A DNA stretch of 64,000 nucleotides, from NCBI RefSeq assembly GCF_000829445.1, contig NZ_JXRQ01000008.1, positions 186,001 through 250,000 on the forward strand, written 5' to 3'. Within the stretch, counting starts at the first letter, position 1. Each line of letters starts with the position of its first letter. Below are positions 37,939 through 48,234 of the stretch, in pieces. The notes beneath the pieces were generated by a model. The model was not told the DNA's origin. It did not search any database and saw only the letters and a program-made list of their open reading frames with translations. The translations under genes were made by a program, and so were the position numbers. Source of the DNA: Jeotgalibacillus alimentarius (lineage in GTDB: Bacteria; Bacillota; Bacilli; Bacillales; Jeotgalibacillaceae).

Positions 37939-38900
37939 TTGAAGAACGCATTACAGTAGATATTCAATTAGAGGATCCAAATGAAGCAGTGCAGCTTTTT
38001 GGAAATTCCGATACACATTTAAAAACAATTGAAGAAGATCTGGATATATCAATTATTTCCCGTGGCGAAGCGCTGCGGATTACTGGTAAGAGTGAAAATA
38101 TTGAGAAGGCTAAAAGCGTAATCAGCCAGCTTCTCGAAGTCATCAGAAAAGGTGTTCAAATCAGTCAGAGAGACGTGATTTATGCTGTTCAAATGTCTCA
38201 TCGCGGTACGATTGAATATTTTGATGAGCTGTATGATGAGGAAATCACTAAAAATGCTAAAGGGAAACCGATCCGTGCGAAGACGATGGGTCAGCGCCAA
38301 TACATTAATGAGATCAGGAAAAAAGACCTTGTTTTCGGTATTGGACCTGCCGGAACCGGAAAAACGTACCTTGCGGTTGTTCTTGCTGTACACGCATTAA
38401 AGAACAATAAAGTGAAAAAAATTATTCTGACAAGACCAGCTGTTGAAGCAGGAGAAAGTCTTGGATTTTTACCGGGTGACTTAAAAGAAAAAGTAGACCC
38501 TTATTTAAGACCGCTGTATGATGCGCTGCATGATGTGCTGGGAACTGAACAGACGCAGCGATTCATTGAAAGAGGCGTGATTGAAATCGCGCCGCTTGCT
38601 TACATGCGCGGCCGTACACTTGATGATGCTTTTGTTATTCTGGATGAAGCGCAAAACACAACCTATGCTCAAATGAAAATGTTTTTAACGCGTCTTGGAT
38701 TCGGATCGAAAATGGTCATTACCGGTGACCAGAGTCAGGTTGACCTGCCAAATGGTATGGAATCAGGCCTGGTGGCTGCCCAGAAAATCCTGAAGGGTGT
38801 GCCTGGTATCGGATTCAACTATCTTGATCAGGCCGATGTAGTCAGACACCCGCTAGTTGGTAAAATTATCGGTGCTTATGAGCAAAAAGGAAGTATGTAA
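37935..38900 (+). CDS. phoH: PhoH family ATPase
   Basis: 321-residue PhoH-like protein: N-terminal KH-like region (residues about 1-90), then a P-loop ATPase. Walker A is FGIGPAGTGKTYLAVVLAV, Walker B is AFVILDEAQNTTYAQMKMFLTRLG, and sensor sequence VITGDQSQVDLP. It is frequently found upstream of pgpH and ybeY and may take part in RNA metabolism. ATG 37935 overlaps the yqfD stop. A terminator follows. Confidence 0.95.
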   Translation: MIEERITVDIQLEDPNEAVQLFGNSDTHLKTIEEDLDISIISRGEALRITGKSENIEKAKSVISQLLEVIRKGVQISQRDVIYAVQMSHRGTIEYFDELYDEEITKNAKGKPIRAKTMGQRQYINEIRKKDLVFGIGPAGTGKTYLAVVLAVHALKNNKVKKIILTRPAVEAGESLGFLPGDLKEKVDPYLRPLYDALHDVLGTEQTQRFIERGVIEIAPLAYMRGRTLDDAFVILDEAQNTTYAQMKMFLTRLGFGSKMVITGDQSQVDLPNGMESGLVAAQKILKGVPGIGFNYLDQADVVRHPLVGKIIGAYEQKGSM

Positions 38901-38930
38901 AAAATACCTGAATAGCAATCAATTCATAAT

Positions 38931-38964
38931 AAAAGCCTGGACAAATTTGTTCAGGCTTTTTTGT
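38931..38964 (+). terminator. Terminator after phoH
   Basis: AAAAGCCTG-ACAAA and TTTGT-CAGGCTTTTTT form a long near-perfect stem (38931-38960) followed by T residues. Confidence 0.9.
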
Positions 38965-39111
38965 TTTACAATGTTCAATATCTTAACTATACATTTTTTG
39001 CTATACTAGTACACATAGTGATGCTATTGGCTTATTTTTATAAATAAATAATATGTCAGCCAACTTAAGTTGCACCACTTTCTTACATACTGGTTTTCAG
39101 GAGAGGATTTT

Positions 39112-41259
39112 ATGAAGAACTGGATCCATAAAATAAAGAATCTTTTGAACTATACATTTTTCAAGTGGCTGCTTCTGTCGATTGTGGGGCTTGCTTCATT
39201 TCTGCTACTTTTTTCACACGTCAGTCCAGACACATATAATACAAGACTGTTTTCTGTAGCGGATGAAACCATCAGATCTCCAAAGACCATAACAGATGAA
39301 AGGCTTTCTGAAGCAGAAATGGAAAGAGCTGCATCTGAGGTTGAAGAAGTATATCAATACAGGCCGGAAATCATGAATAACAGAACTTCATTAGTGAGTT
39401 CAATTTTTGAATTTGCTCAGGAGTATAATGTGTCAACTGAGGATGAGGAGCCTCAATCGGGGCAGGCTGTAACAGGTGACATGCTTGAACAGCTGAAGAA
39501 TGCCTTATCTGAAGATGTGTCAGAAGATGTAACCGGTTCAATTGATGATGAGACTTTTAACAGGCTGCTGGCTGCATCAGATCAAGGTCTTGAAGATGCA
39601 AAAGGCATAACGATTGATCAGGTTGAAAGAGTCATGCAGGATCCTTTTAAGCAGGAAGAAGCTGCAGCAAAACAGGAAGAAGCTGCTGAATATATCGCTC
39701 AATTTTCAATGAGTGATGACCTGAAAGAGGCTGCTATGGACCTTGCAAGATTTGCTGTTGTTGAAAATAATATTTATGATCCAGAACAGACTGAAGCCAG
39801 GGTTGCTCAGGCAATAGAGTCCGTAGAACCGGTCCAGATTCTTGAAGGTCAGGTAATCGTTCAAAAAGGGTATTTAATTGATCGGGATGTATACAGACAG
39901 CTCGAAGCTCTAGGACTGACGACGAGTGAAACAAGTTTCGAACCGTATATCGGACTCACTCTATTTTCATTATTAATTGTTCTGATTCTTTATTTTCATT
40001 TTTCAACATGGAAAATCAGTGAAGATACAAAAAGATTGTATCTGGTCCTTGTCAGTATTATTTTTCTGCTATCACTCGGTTTAATGAAAGCAGCTGAATT
40101 AATCAGGGAGCTTGAAGTGCTCCAGGTCGGTTATCTTTTTCCTGCAGCAATGGCGCCGATGCTTCTGAAAAGTATGATTAATACTAGAGTAGCGCTGATT
40201 ATCGCAATGCTGCAGGCGTTTTGTGCCAGTATCATATTTAATGATATGATGACCGGCTCAGTTAATGTGGACGTTTCACTTTACTTTCTTTTCAGCGGAC
40301 TTGCAGGGATTTTATTCCTGTCAGATCACAGACGCCGTACTCATCTTCTGAGAGCGGGGTTATTTGTATCAGCAGCTAATATGATTTTTCTTTTTGCAGT
40401 AACATTGATTGAAAGCGGCAGCTTTTCAGCGATGGACTATACGCTCTTTGCTGTATTTGCTGTGATCTCAGGAGTGCTGTCATCTATTTTAACAATTGGT
40501 CTTCTGCCTTTGTTTGAATCAGGCTTCGGTATTTTATCAACCATGAAATTAGTGGAGCTTTCTAATCCGAACCATCCTTTACTGAAAAAAATCCTGACAG
40601 AAGCCCCGGGTACCTATCATCACAGTGTAATGGTAGCAAACCTTGCTGAAGCCGGCTGTGAAGCGATCGGGGCAAACGGACTATTAGCGAGGGTCGGTTG
40701 TTATTATCATGACATCGGCAAAACCAAAAGACCACATTATTTTATTGAAAATCAGATATCCGGATATAATCCGCACGACCATTTGGATCCTCAGACTTCG
40801 CGTGATATTATTATTTCACATGCTAAAGATGGAGCCGACATGCTCAGAAAGCATAAAATGCCGGCTGAATTCATCGATATTGCTGAACAGCATCACGGTA
40901 CAACCCTGTTGAAATTTTTCTACTTCAAAGCGAAGGAAAAAGGGCTTGAACCTGATGAAGAATCATACAGGTATGCTGGTCCCAAACCCAGGACAAAAGA
41001 GGCGGCCGTTATATCTGTTGCAGACAGCGTGGAAGCAGCAGTCCGCTCAATGAAAGATCCGACCTCTGAAAAGATTAAAAAACTGGTCGATTCAATCATT
41101 AAGGACAGACTGCAGGATGGTCAGTTCAATGAATGTGATATTACGTTAAAACAACTCGAAACCCTGAAAAAAGTATTTTGTGAAACGTTAAACGGGATTT
41201 TCCATTCAAGAATCGAATACCCCGAATTTAAGAAAGAAGAGAGGAAGAAGGAAGCATGA
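39112..41259 (+). CDS. pgpH: 7TM-HD cyclic-di-AMP phosphodiesterase PgpH (YqfF)
   Basis: 715-residue membrane phosphodiesterase that hydrolyses c-di-AMP. Layout: transmembrane helix about 15-40, extracytoplasmic 7TMR-HDED domain (about 45-275), seven helices (about 280-480), and a cytosolic HD domain (about 490-700). HD-domain motifs: [61 protein letters not shown] and [17 protein letters not shown] 39112 follows GGAGAGG; the open frame extends upstream but without an SD. It overlaps ybeY by four bases. Confidence 0.94.
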   Translation: MKNWIHKIKNLLNYTFFKWLLLSIVGLASFLLLFSHVSPDTYNTRLFSVADETIRSPKTITDERLSEAEMERAASEVEEVYQYRPEIMNNRTSLVSSIFEFAQEYNVSTEDEEPQSGQAVTGDMLEQLKNALSEDVSEDVTGSIDDETFNRLLAASDQGLEDAKGITIDQVERVMQDPFKQEEAAAKQEEAAEYIAQFSMSDDLKEAAMDLARFAVVENNIYDPEQTEARVAQAIESVEPVQILEGQVIVQKGYLIDRDVYRQLEALGLTTSETSFEPYIGLTLFSLLIVLILYFHFSTWKISEDTKRLYLVLVSIIFLLSLGLMKAAELIRELEVLQVGYLFPAAMAPMLLKSMINTRVALIIAMLQAFCASIIFNDMMTGSVNVDVSLYFLFSGLAGILFLSDHRRRTHLLRAGLFVSAANMIFLFAVTLIESGSFSAMDYTLFAVFAVISGVLSSILTIGLLPLFESGFGILSTMKLVELSNPNHPLLKKILTEAPGTYHHSVMVANLAEAGCEAIGANGLLARVGCYYHDIGKTKRPHYFIENQISGYNPHDHLDPQTSRDIIISHAKDGADMLRKHKMPAEFIDIAEQHHGTTLLKFFYFKAKEKGLEPDEESYRYAGPKPRTKEAAVISVADSVEAAVRSMKDPTSEKIKKLVDSIIKDRLQDGQFNECDITLKQLETLKKVFCETLNGIFHSRIEYPEFKKEERKKEA

Positions 41260-41732
41260 CAACACTTCATATTGATTTTATTGACGAAACATCTCTCCTG
41301 TCACAGGAAGATACAGCGCTAATCAGCGACCTTCTTTCATTTGCTGCTAAAGAAGAACATGTTGGTGAAGCTGAATGTTCTATATCGTTCGTATCCAATG
41401 AAGAAATACAGGAAATCAATAAACAATATCGCGGTAAAGATAAATCGACTGATGTGATCTCTTTTGCTCTTGAGGAAATGTCTGAGGAAGAAATTGAGAT
41501 TATCAGTGATGCAGAGATGCCAAGGATGCTTGGAGACATTATCATTTCAGTGGAGAAAGCGAAAGAGCAGGCTGAAGAATACAACCATTCTTTTTCAAGA
41601 GAGCTAGGTTTTCTCGCATTGCACGGTTTTTTGCATCTTCTTGGCTATGATCATATGGATGAAACGGAAGAAGCTGAAATGTTCGGCAGACAAAATCAGA
41701 TACTGAAGGATTTCGGACTTTTGAGGTCCTGA
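41256..41732 (+). CDS. ybeY: Endoribonuclease YbeY
   Basis: Metal-dependent endoribonuclease of rRNA maturation and ribosome quality control; 158 residues. The zinc-binding signature is [14 protein letters not shown] (HxxxHxxxxxH). Also seen are [17 protein letters not shown] and [22 protein letters not shown]. Its ATG overlaps the pgpH stop and its own stop overlaps the first possible dgkA ATG, giving a tightly coupled pgpH-ybeY-dgkA string. Confidence 0.96.
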   Translation: MTTLHIDFIDETSLLSQEDTALISDLLSFAAKEEHVGEAECSISFVSNEEIQEINKQYRGKDKSTDVISFALEEMSEEEIEIISDAEMPRMLGDIIISVEKAKEQAEEYNHSFSRELGFLALHGFLHLLGYDHMDETEEAEMFGRQNQILKDFGLLRS

Positions 41733-41734
41733 TG

Positions 41735-42097
41735 ATGAATCCGAAGAAATTTGCTTTATCTTTTAAATACGCCGCGCATGGTTTAAGAGATGTGTTTTAC
41801 AGAGAGCAAAACTTTAAAATCCATACTTTCGCAGGAATTGCGGTCATTGCAGCAGGTTTGTTTTTTCAAATTTCAAACCTCGAATGGCTGGTGATTATCA
41901 TCACTATTGGCAGTGTGCTCGCACTGGAACTGATGAATACTGCGGTGGAAAGAACGGTGGATCTTATTTCTCCTGAACAGCATCCACTTGCGAAACAGGC
42001 AAAAGATGCCGGTGCTGCATCAGTTTTTATTTTCTCATGTGCAGCGGCTATTGCAGGAGGAATCATTTTTATTCCTAAAATCCTTTCGCTTATGTAA
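41735..42097 (+). CDS. dgkA: Undecaprenol/diacylglycerol kinase DgkA family
   Basis: 120-residue trimeric-type membrane kinase. Gram-positive homologues phosphorylate undecaprenol rather than diacylglycerol. Three hydrophobic helices with the conserved signature ALELMNTAVERTVDLI and HPLAKQAKDAGAASVF. The N-terminal amphipathic stretch KYAAHGLRDVFYREQNFKIH is typical. Two ATGs (41732, 41735) are possible; the second is better spaced from GAGG at 41723-41726. cdd follows after a small terminator. Confidence 0.93.
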   Translation: MNPKKFALSFKYAAHGLRDVFYREQNFKIHTFAGIAVIAAGLFFQISNLEWLVIIITIGSVLALELMNTAVERTVDLISPEQHPLAKQAKDAGAASVFIFSCAAAIAGGIIFIPKILSLM

Positions 42098-42143
42098 GAC
42101 AGTTTTTTATAAATTGCAGGTGTATTTATAGTATAATGAATGT

Positions 42144-42187
42144 AAGGAGAAATACTTAACCGGTGCGGTGAGTCTTCTCCTTTTTTT
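42144..42187 (+). terminator. Terminator between dgkA and cdd
   Basis: AAGGAGAA (42144-42151) pairs with TTCTCCTT (42175-42182) and is followed by T residues. A TATAAT at 42132-42137 lies just before it, so a very short attenuated transcript is possible. Confidence 0.75.
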
Positions 42188-42219
42188 AACCCGCAAATGA
42201 TGACGATATTTTTTATTAA

Positions 42220-43528
<1,309 letters not shown>

Positions 43529-43552
43529 GCCGCACTAAAGGAGACCTGACGA

Positions 43553-44323
43553 ATGCTTCATAAGTGTGAAGGAATTGTCATCCGGACAAGGGATTACGGT
43601 GAAACAAATAAAATTGTAATTCTTTATACAAGAGAGCTCGGAAAAGTAGCCTTAATGGCCAGAGGGGCTAAAAAAACGAACAGCAGACTGTCTTCAGTAT
43701 CACAAATGTTTACTCATGGGATCTACATGTATCATGGAGGAAGCGGGATGGGATCTCTGCAGCAGGGTGACATGATCAGTTCTTCAAGAACAATGAAAGA
43801 AGATCTTTATAAAGCAGCCTATGCATCATATATGGCAGAACTTCTTGATAAAGCTGTTGAGGATAAAAAACCGGATCCTTTTCTGTTTGAATTACTCCAG
43901 CAGTCTTTTGCACTGATTAATGAGGGCTATGATGAAGAAGTAATCTGCTACATTTTCGAGCTGAAGCTTCTTCCACTGTTCGGTGTTCAGCCAGTATTGA
44001 ATGAGTGTGCAAACTGCGGGGCAGGTGAAGGGGATTTTTCATTTTCTTTCAGAATGAACGGTTTTTTGTGCCATCGCTGTAAGCATCTTGATGACTATCG
44101 ACTGCCACTCTCAGGAAAGGCAGTAAGGATTTTAAGATTGTTTTACTTTATTGATCTTCACCGCCTTGGAAAAGTGTCCCTGCAGGAACAGACCAAGCAG
44201 GAGTTAAAAAAAGTGATCAGAACCTATTACGATGAATACGTCGGCGTCTATGCAAAATCCAGATCATTCCTTGATCAGATGGAGCGCATGAAACGTACAA
44301 TGGAAGGTCCTGAGAACAAGTAA
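43553..44323 (+). CDS. recO: DNA repair protein RecO
   Basis: Recombination mediator that loads RecA with RecR; 256 residues. N-terminal OB fold: CEGIVIRTRDYGETNKIVILYTRELGKV. Middle helical domain, and a zinc-ribbon C-terminal part with NECANCGAGE ... FLCHRCKH. SD AAAGGAGACC precedes ATG 43553. It is the last gene of the conserved block; glyQS, expected next in Bacillus, are replaced by mobile and accessory DNA. Confidence 0.96.
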   Translation: MLHKCEGIVIRTRDYGETNKIVILYTRELGKVALMARGAKKTNSRLSSVSQMFTHGIYMYHGGSGMGSLQQGDMISSSRTMKEDLYKAAYASYMAELLDKAVEDKKPDPFLFELLQQSFALINEGYDEEVICYIFELKLLPLFGVQPVLNECANCGAGEGDFSFSFRMNGFLCHRCKHLDDYRLPLSGKAVRILRLFYFIDLHRLGKVSLQEQTKQELKKVIRTYYDEYVGVYAKSRSFLDQMERMKRTMEGPENK

Positions 44324-44439
44324 AGAGTATAATTTTAGTACGAAGACTATTAACTAAGTCAACAAATTATCATATGACATTAAGATTTAGTTCTGAGTGG
44401 TTAATTGTAAAATGAAATGCAACACCTGAAAATAGAAAA

Positions 44440-44507
44440 GCCATAGTGAGACCGTGTAACATTAATGTCGACTAAAACAATTAATACACGGAGGTCATCA
44501 CTATGGC
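44440..44507 (+). promoter_or_regulatory. Inverted repeat enclosing the IS30 transposase start
   Basis: GCCATAGTGA...GACCGTGTAACATTAAT (44440-44466) is nearly the reverse complement of ATTAATACACGGAGGT...ATCACTATGGC (44480-44507). The right arm contains both the SD (ACGGAGG) and the ATG. Transcripts entering from outside would hide the start, a known IS strategy against impinging transcription. Confidence 0.75.
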
Positions 44508-45429
44508 TCAAAGTAATTCTAGCACAGAACAGAAAACCTTTAAACATTTGTCCGATGCAGAAAGAGGAGAAATCTCTGCTTATCTAAACCTTGGGCTCTC
44601 TTTGAGACAGATCGCTAAAAGAACCGGGCGTCACCCCAGTACCATTTCCCGTGAGAGAAAACGGGGAACAGTTGTGCAGCTGGATACAAACAGAAAACCG
44701 TTCGCGAAATATTTTCCGGATACAGCTGCCCGTGTCTATCGGGAAAACCGTCGGCACTGCGGAGCCCAGTCTGTCACGCTAAAAGCCTAGCACTTTCTGC
44801 GTTACGCAGAGAAAAAGATACTTGAGGACAAGTGGTCTCCGGATGCGATTGTCGGTCACGCAACACGACACGAGGCTTTTAAAGACAGCTATATCCCAGC
44901 CACCAAAACCATCTATAACCTAATTGATCAGTGTAAGCTGTCAGTAAGAAACATTGATCTGCCGCTGAAACTGAGACGCTCGACAAAGAAAACACCTGCA
45001 CGGAAAAACAAGCGGATACACGGGAAGAGTATCGAAGAAAGATGTGAATCCGTGGACTCCCGTGAAGAGTTTGGGCATTGGGAAATCGATACGGTGCTTG
45101 GTAAAAAGTCTAAAGATGAAGCATTACTGACGCTGATTGAAAGGAAAACTCGTAAAGAGTTACTGGTTAGGATTTCGAGTAAGAGTGCTTCAGCTGTTCA
45201 GGAAGCTGTACGGACACTTCTCGCGCCTTACCAGGACAACTGTTCAGCTGTCTTTAAAAGCATCACAGCTGACAATGGTGCTGAATTCAGCGAGCTCGCA
45301 GCGTTCGAAAAGGAAAATATCGCCATTTACTTCTCTCACCCGTACGCCTCCTTCGAGCGTGGCACAAATGAACGTCACAATGGCATTAAAAAAACTCCCT
45401 GTCCTAAACACATCTTTAACACAATTTAA
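44503..45429 (+). pseudogene. IS30-family transposase, broken
   Basis: Residues 1-95 hold the IS30 helix-turn-helix (HLSDAERGEISAYLNLGLSL, RQIAKRTGRHPSTISRERKRG). Codon 96 is TAG (44788-44790), yet the same frame continues open to 45429 with KILEDKWSPDAIVGH and the DDE parts EFGHWEIDTVLGKK, SITADNGAEF and GTNERHNG. The final residues (IKKTPCPKHIFNTI) do not match the IS30 C-terminus, so the 3' end is lost or replaced. A nonsense codon plus 3' truncation means this copy is dead unless the stop is suppressed. Confidence 0.9.
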
Positions 45430-45482
45430 TTTGTTGATATAACTAGAATGAATTTTGTGGAAATGGTTTTCAGGACAGGGAG
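45395..45482. repeat. 88-bp segment bounded by 11-bp inverted repeats
   Basis: CTCCCTGTCCT (45395-45405) and AGGACAGGGAG (45472-45482) are exact reverse complements. It begins exactly where the transposase loses its family sequence and its interior is A+T-rich without a gene. It could be a MITE-like insertion or a recombination scar. Confidence 0.45.
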
Positions 45483-45629
45483 CAAACAACTAAGTGTAGC
45501 AAAACAGTTTTGGAATTACGCTGAGTTGTTTCCTATCTAGGCTAATTCATCAATACAGTTATCAAAAGATCGGAAGAATCAGCTTGAAATGTTTAGATTG
45601 TGAATGAATTTTTATTGGAGTGATATGAA

Positions 45630-46487
45630 GTGACAAGGATAGTAGAAGGAAAATACATGCCCTTACAAAACTATTTGAAGAAATCAACATCATCACACGT
45701 TGCTTTAACTTTTAATGAAATAGAAATTATACTCAATGCTCCGTTACCCAAATCTGCATATAAATATAAAGCCTGGTGGGTAAACAGTCGTAACGCTCAT
45801 TCTCATGCTTCAACTTGGCTTGAAGCGAATTACATAGTGGGGGAAGTAAAGTTTGGTGAATATGTTAAGTTCATAAGTGAAGAAAACGAGGGAAATCAAA
45901 TACAGAAGAGAGACTCAGTGATTCAGTTGGAATGTTTATCAAATGAGGAGATAAACTATATAGAAAGTTTATCTAAAAAGTTGGATAAAGTTAGGAACTT
46001 TTTTACAGAGGACATGCCATCGAACTTTGTCAATGAAAATTTGGTCAAACAACACGAGGTAATAAAAAGTTTTAGAAGAATTATCGGTAATATAGATAAT
46101 GATATGAGCTTCCTGGGTTGTTTACTTATAAAGGAGTTTCTAAACCAAAGACATTCATTTTCTGCTTTAAATATGGCATTAAAGCCACAAGGTTCTCCAG
46201 GTTTAGACGTTGATGAAAATACAAGTGATGGAAAACGAATAATTGGTGAATTGAAGACTACTTTTCCATATAACGAGAATGATCTCGGTTCAAACCAAAA
46301 AAGCAATTTCATAAAGGATTTTGAGAAATTAAAGCATAACGAGGCTGATTATAAATATTTTTTTGTAACTGAACCCAAGACATTTGATATTGTACAGAAT
46401 AAATATCACCAATACCTTAAAGGGGTAAATCTTGTTTTATTACCACAAGCCATTTCAAATTCTCAGTTTATTGTTTCGTATTCTTAA
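45630..46487 (+). CDS. DUF7662-like domain fused to a PD-(D/E)XK nuclease-like domain
   Basis: 285 residues. The N-terminus (about 1-85) resembles the DUF7662 domain: YMPLQNYLKKS, LTFNEIEIILNAPLPKSAYK, KAWWVNSRNAHSHASTWLEA and VGEVKFGEYVKF. After a charged helical linker, the C-terminal part (about 150-285) looks like a restriction-endonuclease fold. It has SPGLDVDEN with Asp193 and IIGELKTT with Glu207 and Lys209 (D...ExK), then KYFFVTEPKTFDIVQNKYHQYL. No methyltransferase or helicase neighbours it. A+T-rich with short spacing from an IS30 remnant, it is probably acquired. GTG 45630 follows GGAG. Function as a restriction or defence nuclease is inferred. Confidence 0.65.
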   Translation: MTRIVEGKYMPLQNYLKKSTSSHVALTFNEIEIILNAPLPKSAYKYKAWWVNSRNAHSHASTWLEANYIVGEVKFGEYVKFISEENEGNQIQKRDSVIQLECLSNEEINYIESLSKKLDKVRNFFTEDMPSNFVNENLVKQHEVIKSFRRIIGNIDNDMSFLGCLLIKEFLNQRHSFSALNMALKPQGSPGLDVDENTSDGKRIIGELKTTFPYNENDLGSNQKSNFIKDFEKLKHNEADYKYFFVTEPKTFDIVQNKYHQYLKGVNLVLLPQAISNSQFIVSYS

Positions 46488-46808
46488 ATATAGATGTAAA
46501 AAGATCAGTACATGGGGAACATTAACTTTTGTACCCGTATTGAACACAACTTCCACACGATTCTAATTTTTTATATAACCAGAAACGTTCGGGGTTTCAA
46601 TGCGTGGGGACGTATACCGTGAATCATTAGACATACGAATGATTCGTAATTCACGTTCCCTTTTTTCAGTGGGTGGACGTAGATACAAATGGCCATTTAA
46701 TGCCATAACATCCAGATGGAGTGGCAGTCTTATTAGACGCCTCGTCACCTTACATGTTTCAAGGTAATTGTTAATCTAACAAGTGTTACGAAATTAGGTG
46801 AGTATATA
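46488..46808. other. Non-coding gap with a palindromic repeat
   Basis: No credible gene. It contains one copy of the GGGACGTATACC palindrome (46606-46666) that probably terminates the nuclease transcript. The reverse open frame over it has no SD or family resemblance. Confidence 0.6.
46606..46666. repeat. GGGACGTATACC palindrome, copy 1 (diverged)
   Basis: GGGGACGTATACC-GTGAATCATT-AGACATACG-AATGATTCG...ACGTTCCC, then six T residues. It shares GGGACGTATACC, GAATCATTAGACA and GAATGATTCG with the perfect copy at 58835-58890, but its arms have drifted apart. Probably works as a terminator. Confidence 0.7.
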
Positions 46809-47591
46809 ATGAACCAACTAAACAGAAACGCCATCAAACCCCTTTTATCAACCCTGCAAAACAAAATCTCAAACATCCTCCAAAACAACCTAACCGGCAT
46901 CTACATCCACGGTTCAATCGCCATGGGTGGCTTCAACCCGAACCACAGTGATGTTGATCTGCTGGTAGTGACGGAAGAGCCGATCAGTTTGGAGACAAAG
47001 AGGGAGCTGGCAGGGTTCTTTTTGATGCAGTCCAATCGTTCTTCTTTTCCTATTGAAATCAGTTTTTTGAATACTGGTCAATTAAAGAGCTGGAGTCATC
47101 CGTGTCCATTCGATTTTCATTATAGTGAGTTTTGGAGTGAGCGGTATGAGCAGGATTTGTCGGAGGGGACGGATGAGTATTTGAATGATCGTGTGAGTCA
47201 TGATCCGGACCTTGCAGCGCACATTACGATTTTGAATCATCGGGGGCTTTGTCTATACGGCAGGCCGATTCATCAGGTGTTCCCTGAGGTTCCGGCTGAT
47301 GATTATCTGTCGTCTATTATGAATGACGTCCGGGATTGCTTTGAGCAGATTGAAGAGGACCCCGTTTACTGCATCCTGAATATACTTAGAGTTTACTGGT
47401 ACATACAAAGTGGTGTGATTTCTTCGAAGCAGGAGGCTGGCGAGTGGGGTGTGTCAGGGCTTAGTGGTGGGGAAAGAGAGACTGTTGTAAAAGCACTGTT
47501 GTGTTATAAAAATACTGGAAATTTTAGGACGTTTGATCAAGGTGAATTAATTGCGTTTAGAGAATATATGAGGGAACAGATTTTAGAGTGA
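46809..47591 (+). CDS. Aminoglycoside adenylyltransferase-like nucleotidyltransferase
   Basis: 260-residue protein of the AadA/ANT(9) type. The nucleotidyltransferase core is IYIHGSIAMGGFNPNHSDVDLLVV with the GS and DxD metal-binding residues. A C-terminal helical domain (DUF4111-like) carries YCILNILRVYWYIQSGVISSKQEAGEW, typical of spectinomycin/streptomycin adenylyltransferases. It may modify spectinomycin-type drugs, but chromosomal homologues in Bacillales often have untested substrates. It stands alone with a HIT-protein gene 40 bases downstream. Confidence 0.82.
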   Translation: MNQLNRNAIKPLLSTLQNKISNILQNNLTGIYIHGSIAMGGFNPNHSDVDLLVVTEEPISLETKRELAGFFLMQSNRSSFPIEISFLNTGQLKSWSHPCPFDFHYSEFWSERYEQDLSEGTDEYLNDRVSHDPDLAAHITILNHRGLCLYGRPIHQVFPEVPADDYLSSIMNDVRDCFEQIEEDPVYCILNILRVYWYIQSGVISSKQEAGEWGVSGLSGGERETVVKALLCYKNTGNFRTFDQGELIAFREYMREQILE

Positions 47592-47631
47592 ACGCTTATC
47601 AGTATACATATCAAATTTAGGATGTGAAAGA

Positions 47632-48036
47632 ATGGCTTACGATCAAAACTGTCCGTTATGTAATCCGGACCAGGATAGCGAGCAAAATATTGTACTGGAG
47701 AACTCAACCTGCTATTTTCTGCAGCATAATCAACATCAGGGCGTGTTGGAGGGAAGCGGACTGATTGTTCCCAAGAATCATCATAAGGATGCGTTCGAGT
47801 TAACGCCTGAGGAATGGAAGGATACTTATGAGATCCTGCATGAGGCGAAACGGTTTTTAGATGAAACGTATTCTCCGGATGGTTATACATTGGGGTGGAA
47901 TGTAGGGAAGGTATCAAATCAGGAAATTTCCCACAGTCATCTTCATGTGATTCCGAGATATGATGATGAGCCTTTGGCGGGCAAGGGTATTAGATATTGG
48001 TTGAAGCAGGAGAATAATAGAAGGAAGAAAGCTTGA
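47632..48036 (+). CDS. HIT family nucleotide hydrolase
   Basis: 134-residue histidine-triad protein. The triad HSHLHVI lies near residue 101, preceded by GYTLGWNVGK. A two-Cys start CPLCNPDQ resembles the zinc-binding N-terminus of some HIT hydrolases. The family hydrolyses AMP-linked or dinucleoside polyphosphate compounds. It lies just after the adenylyltransferase-like gene, so shared transcription is possible. A strong bidirectional terminator follows. Confidence 0.9.
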   Translation: MAYDQNCPLCNPDQDSEQNIVLENSTCYFLQHNQHQGVLEGSGLIVPKNHHKDAFELTPEEWKDTYEILHEAKRFLDETYSPDGYTLGWNVGKVSNQEISHSHLHVIPRYDDEPLAGKGIRYWLKQENNRRKKA

Positions 48037-48155
48037 TTCTACATCAGTCTCGAGTAATGCGCCTCATCAAGAATCTGAAGGTGAGATGCGTCCATTTTCC
48101 TGAGATGGCGAGGACTTTGCATATTTTAATCAAATCATAGCTTTAAAGTAAAAGA

Positions 48156-48198
48156 GAAGAACCCATTTTGATCAAACTTTATCCAAAATGGGTTCTTC
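48156..48198. terminator. Bidirectional terminator between the HIT gene and the alkylation-repair gene
   Basis: Perfect 15-bp arms GAAGAACCCATTTTG (48156-48170) and CAAAATGGGTTCTTC (48184-48198), located between two convergent genes. Confidence 0.88.
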
Positions 48199-48234
48199 TT
48201 ACATCCTGAGTGACAGATCACATCTATTAAAACC

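Noticed and set aside
45448-45540. 30-codon frame (NFVEMVFRTGSKQLSVAKQF) after the IS30 remnant
   Set aside because: No SD, and its start lies in the inverted-repeat segment; could be the tail of a lost gene but cannot be identified.
46563-46748. Reverse 61-codon open frame over the palindrome at 46606-46666
   Set aside because: Entirely within a palindromic repeat and terminator, with no SD.
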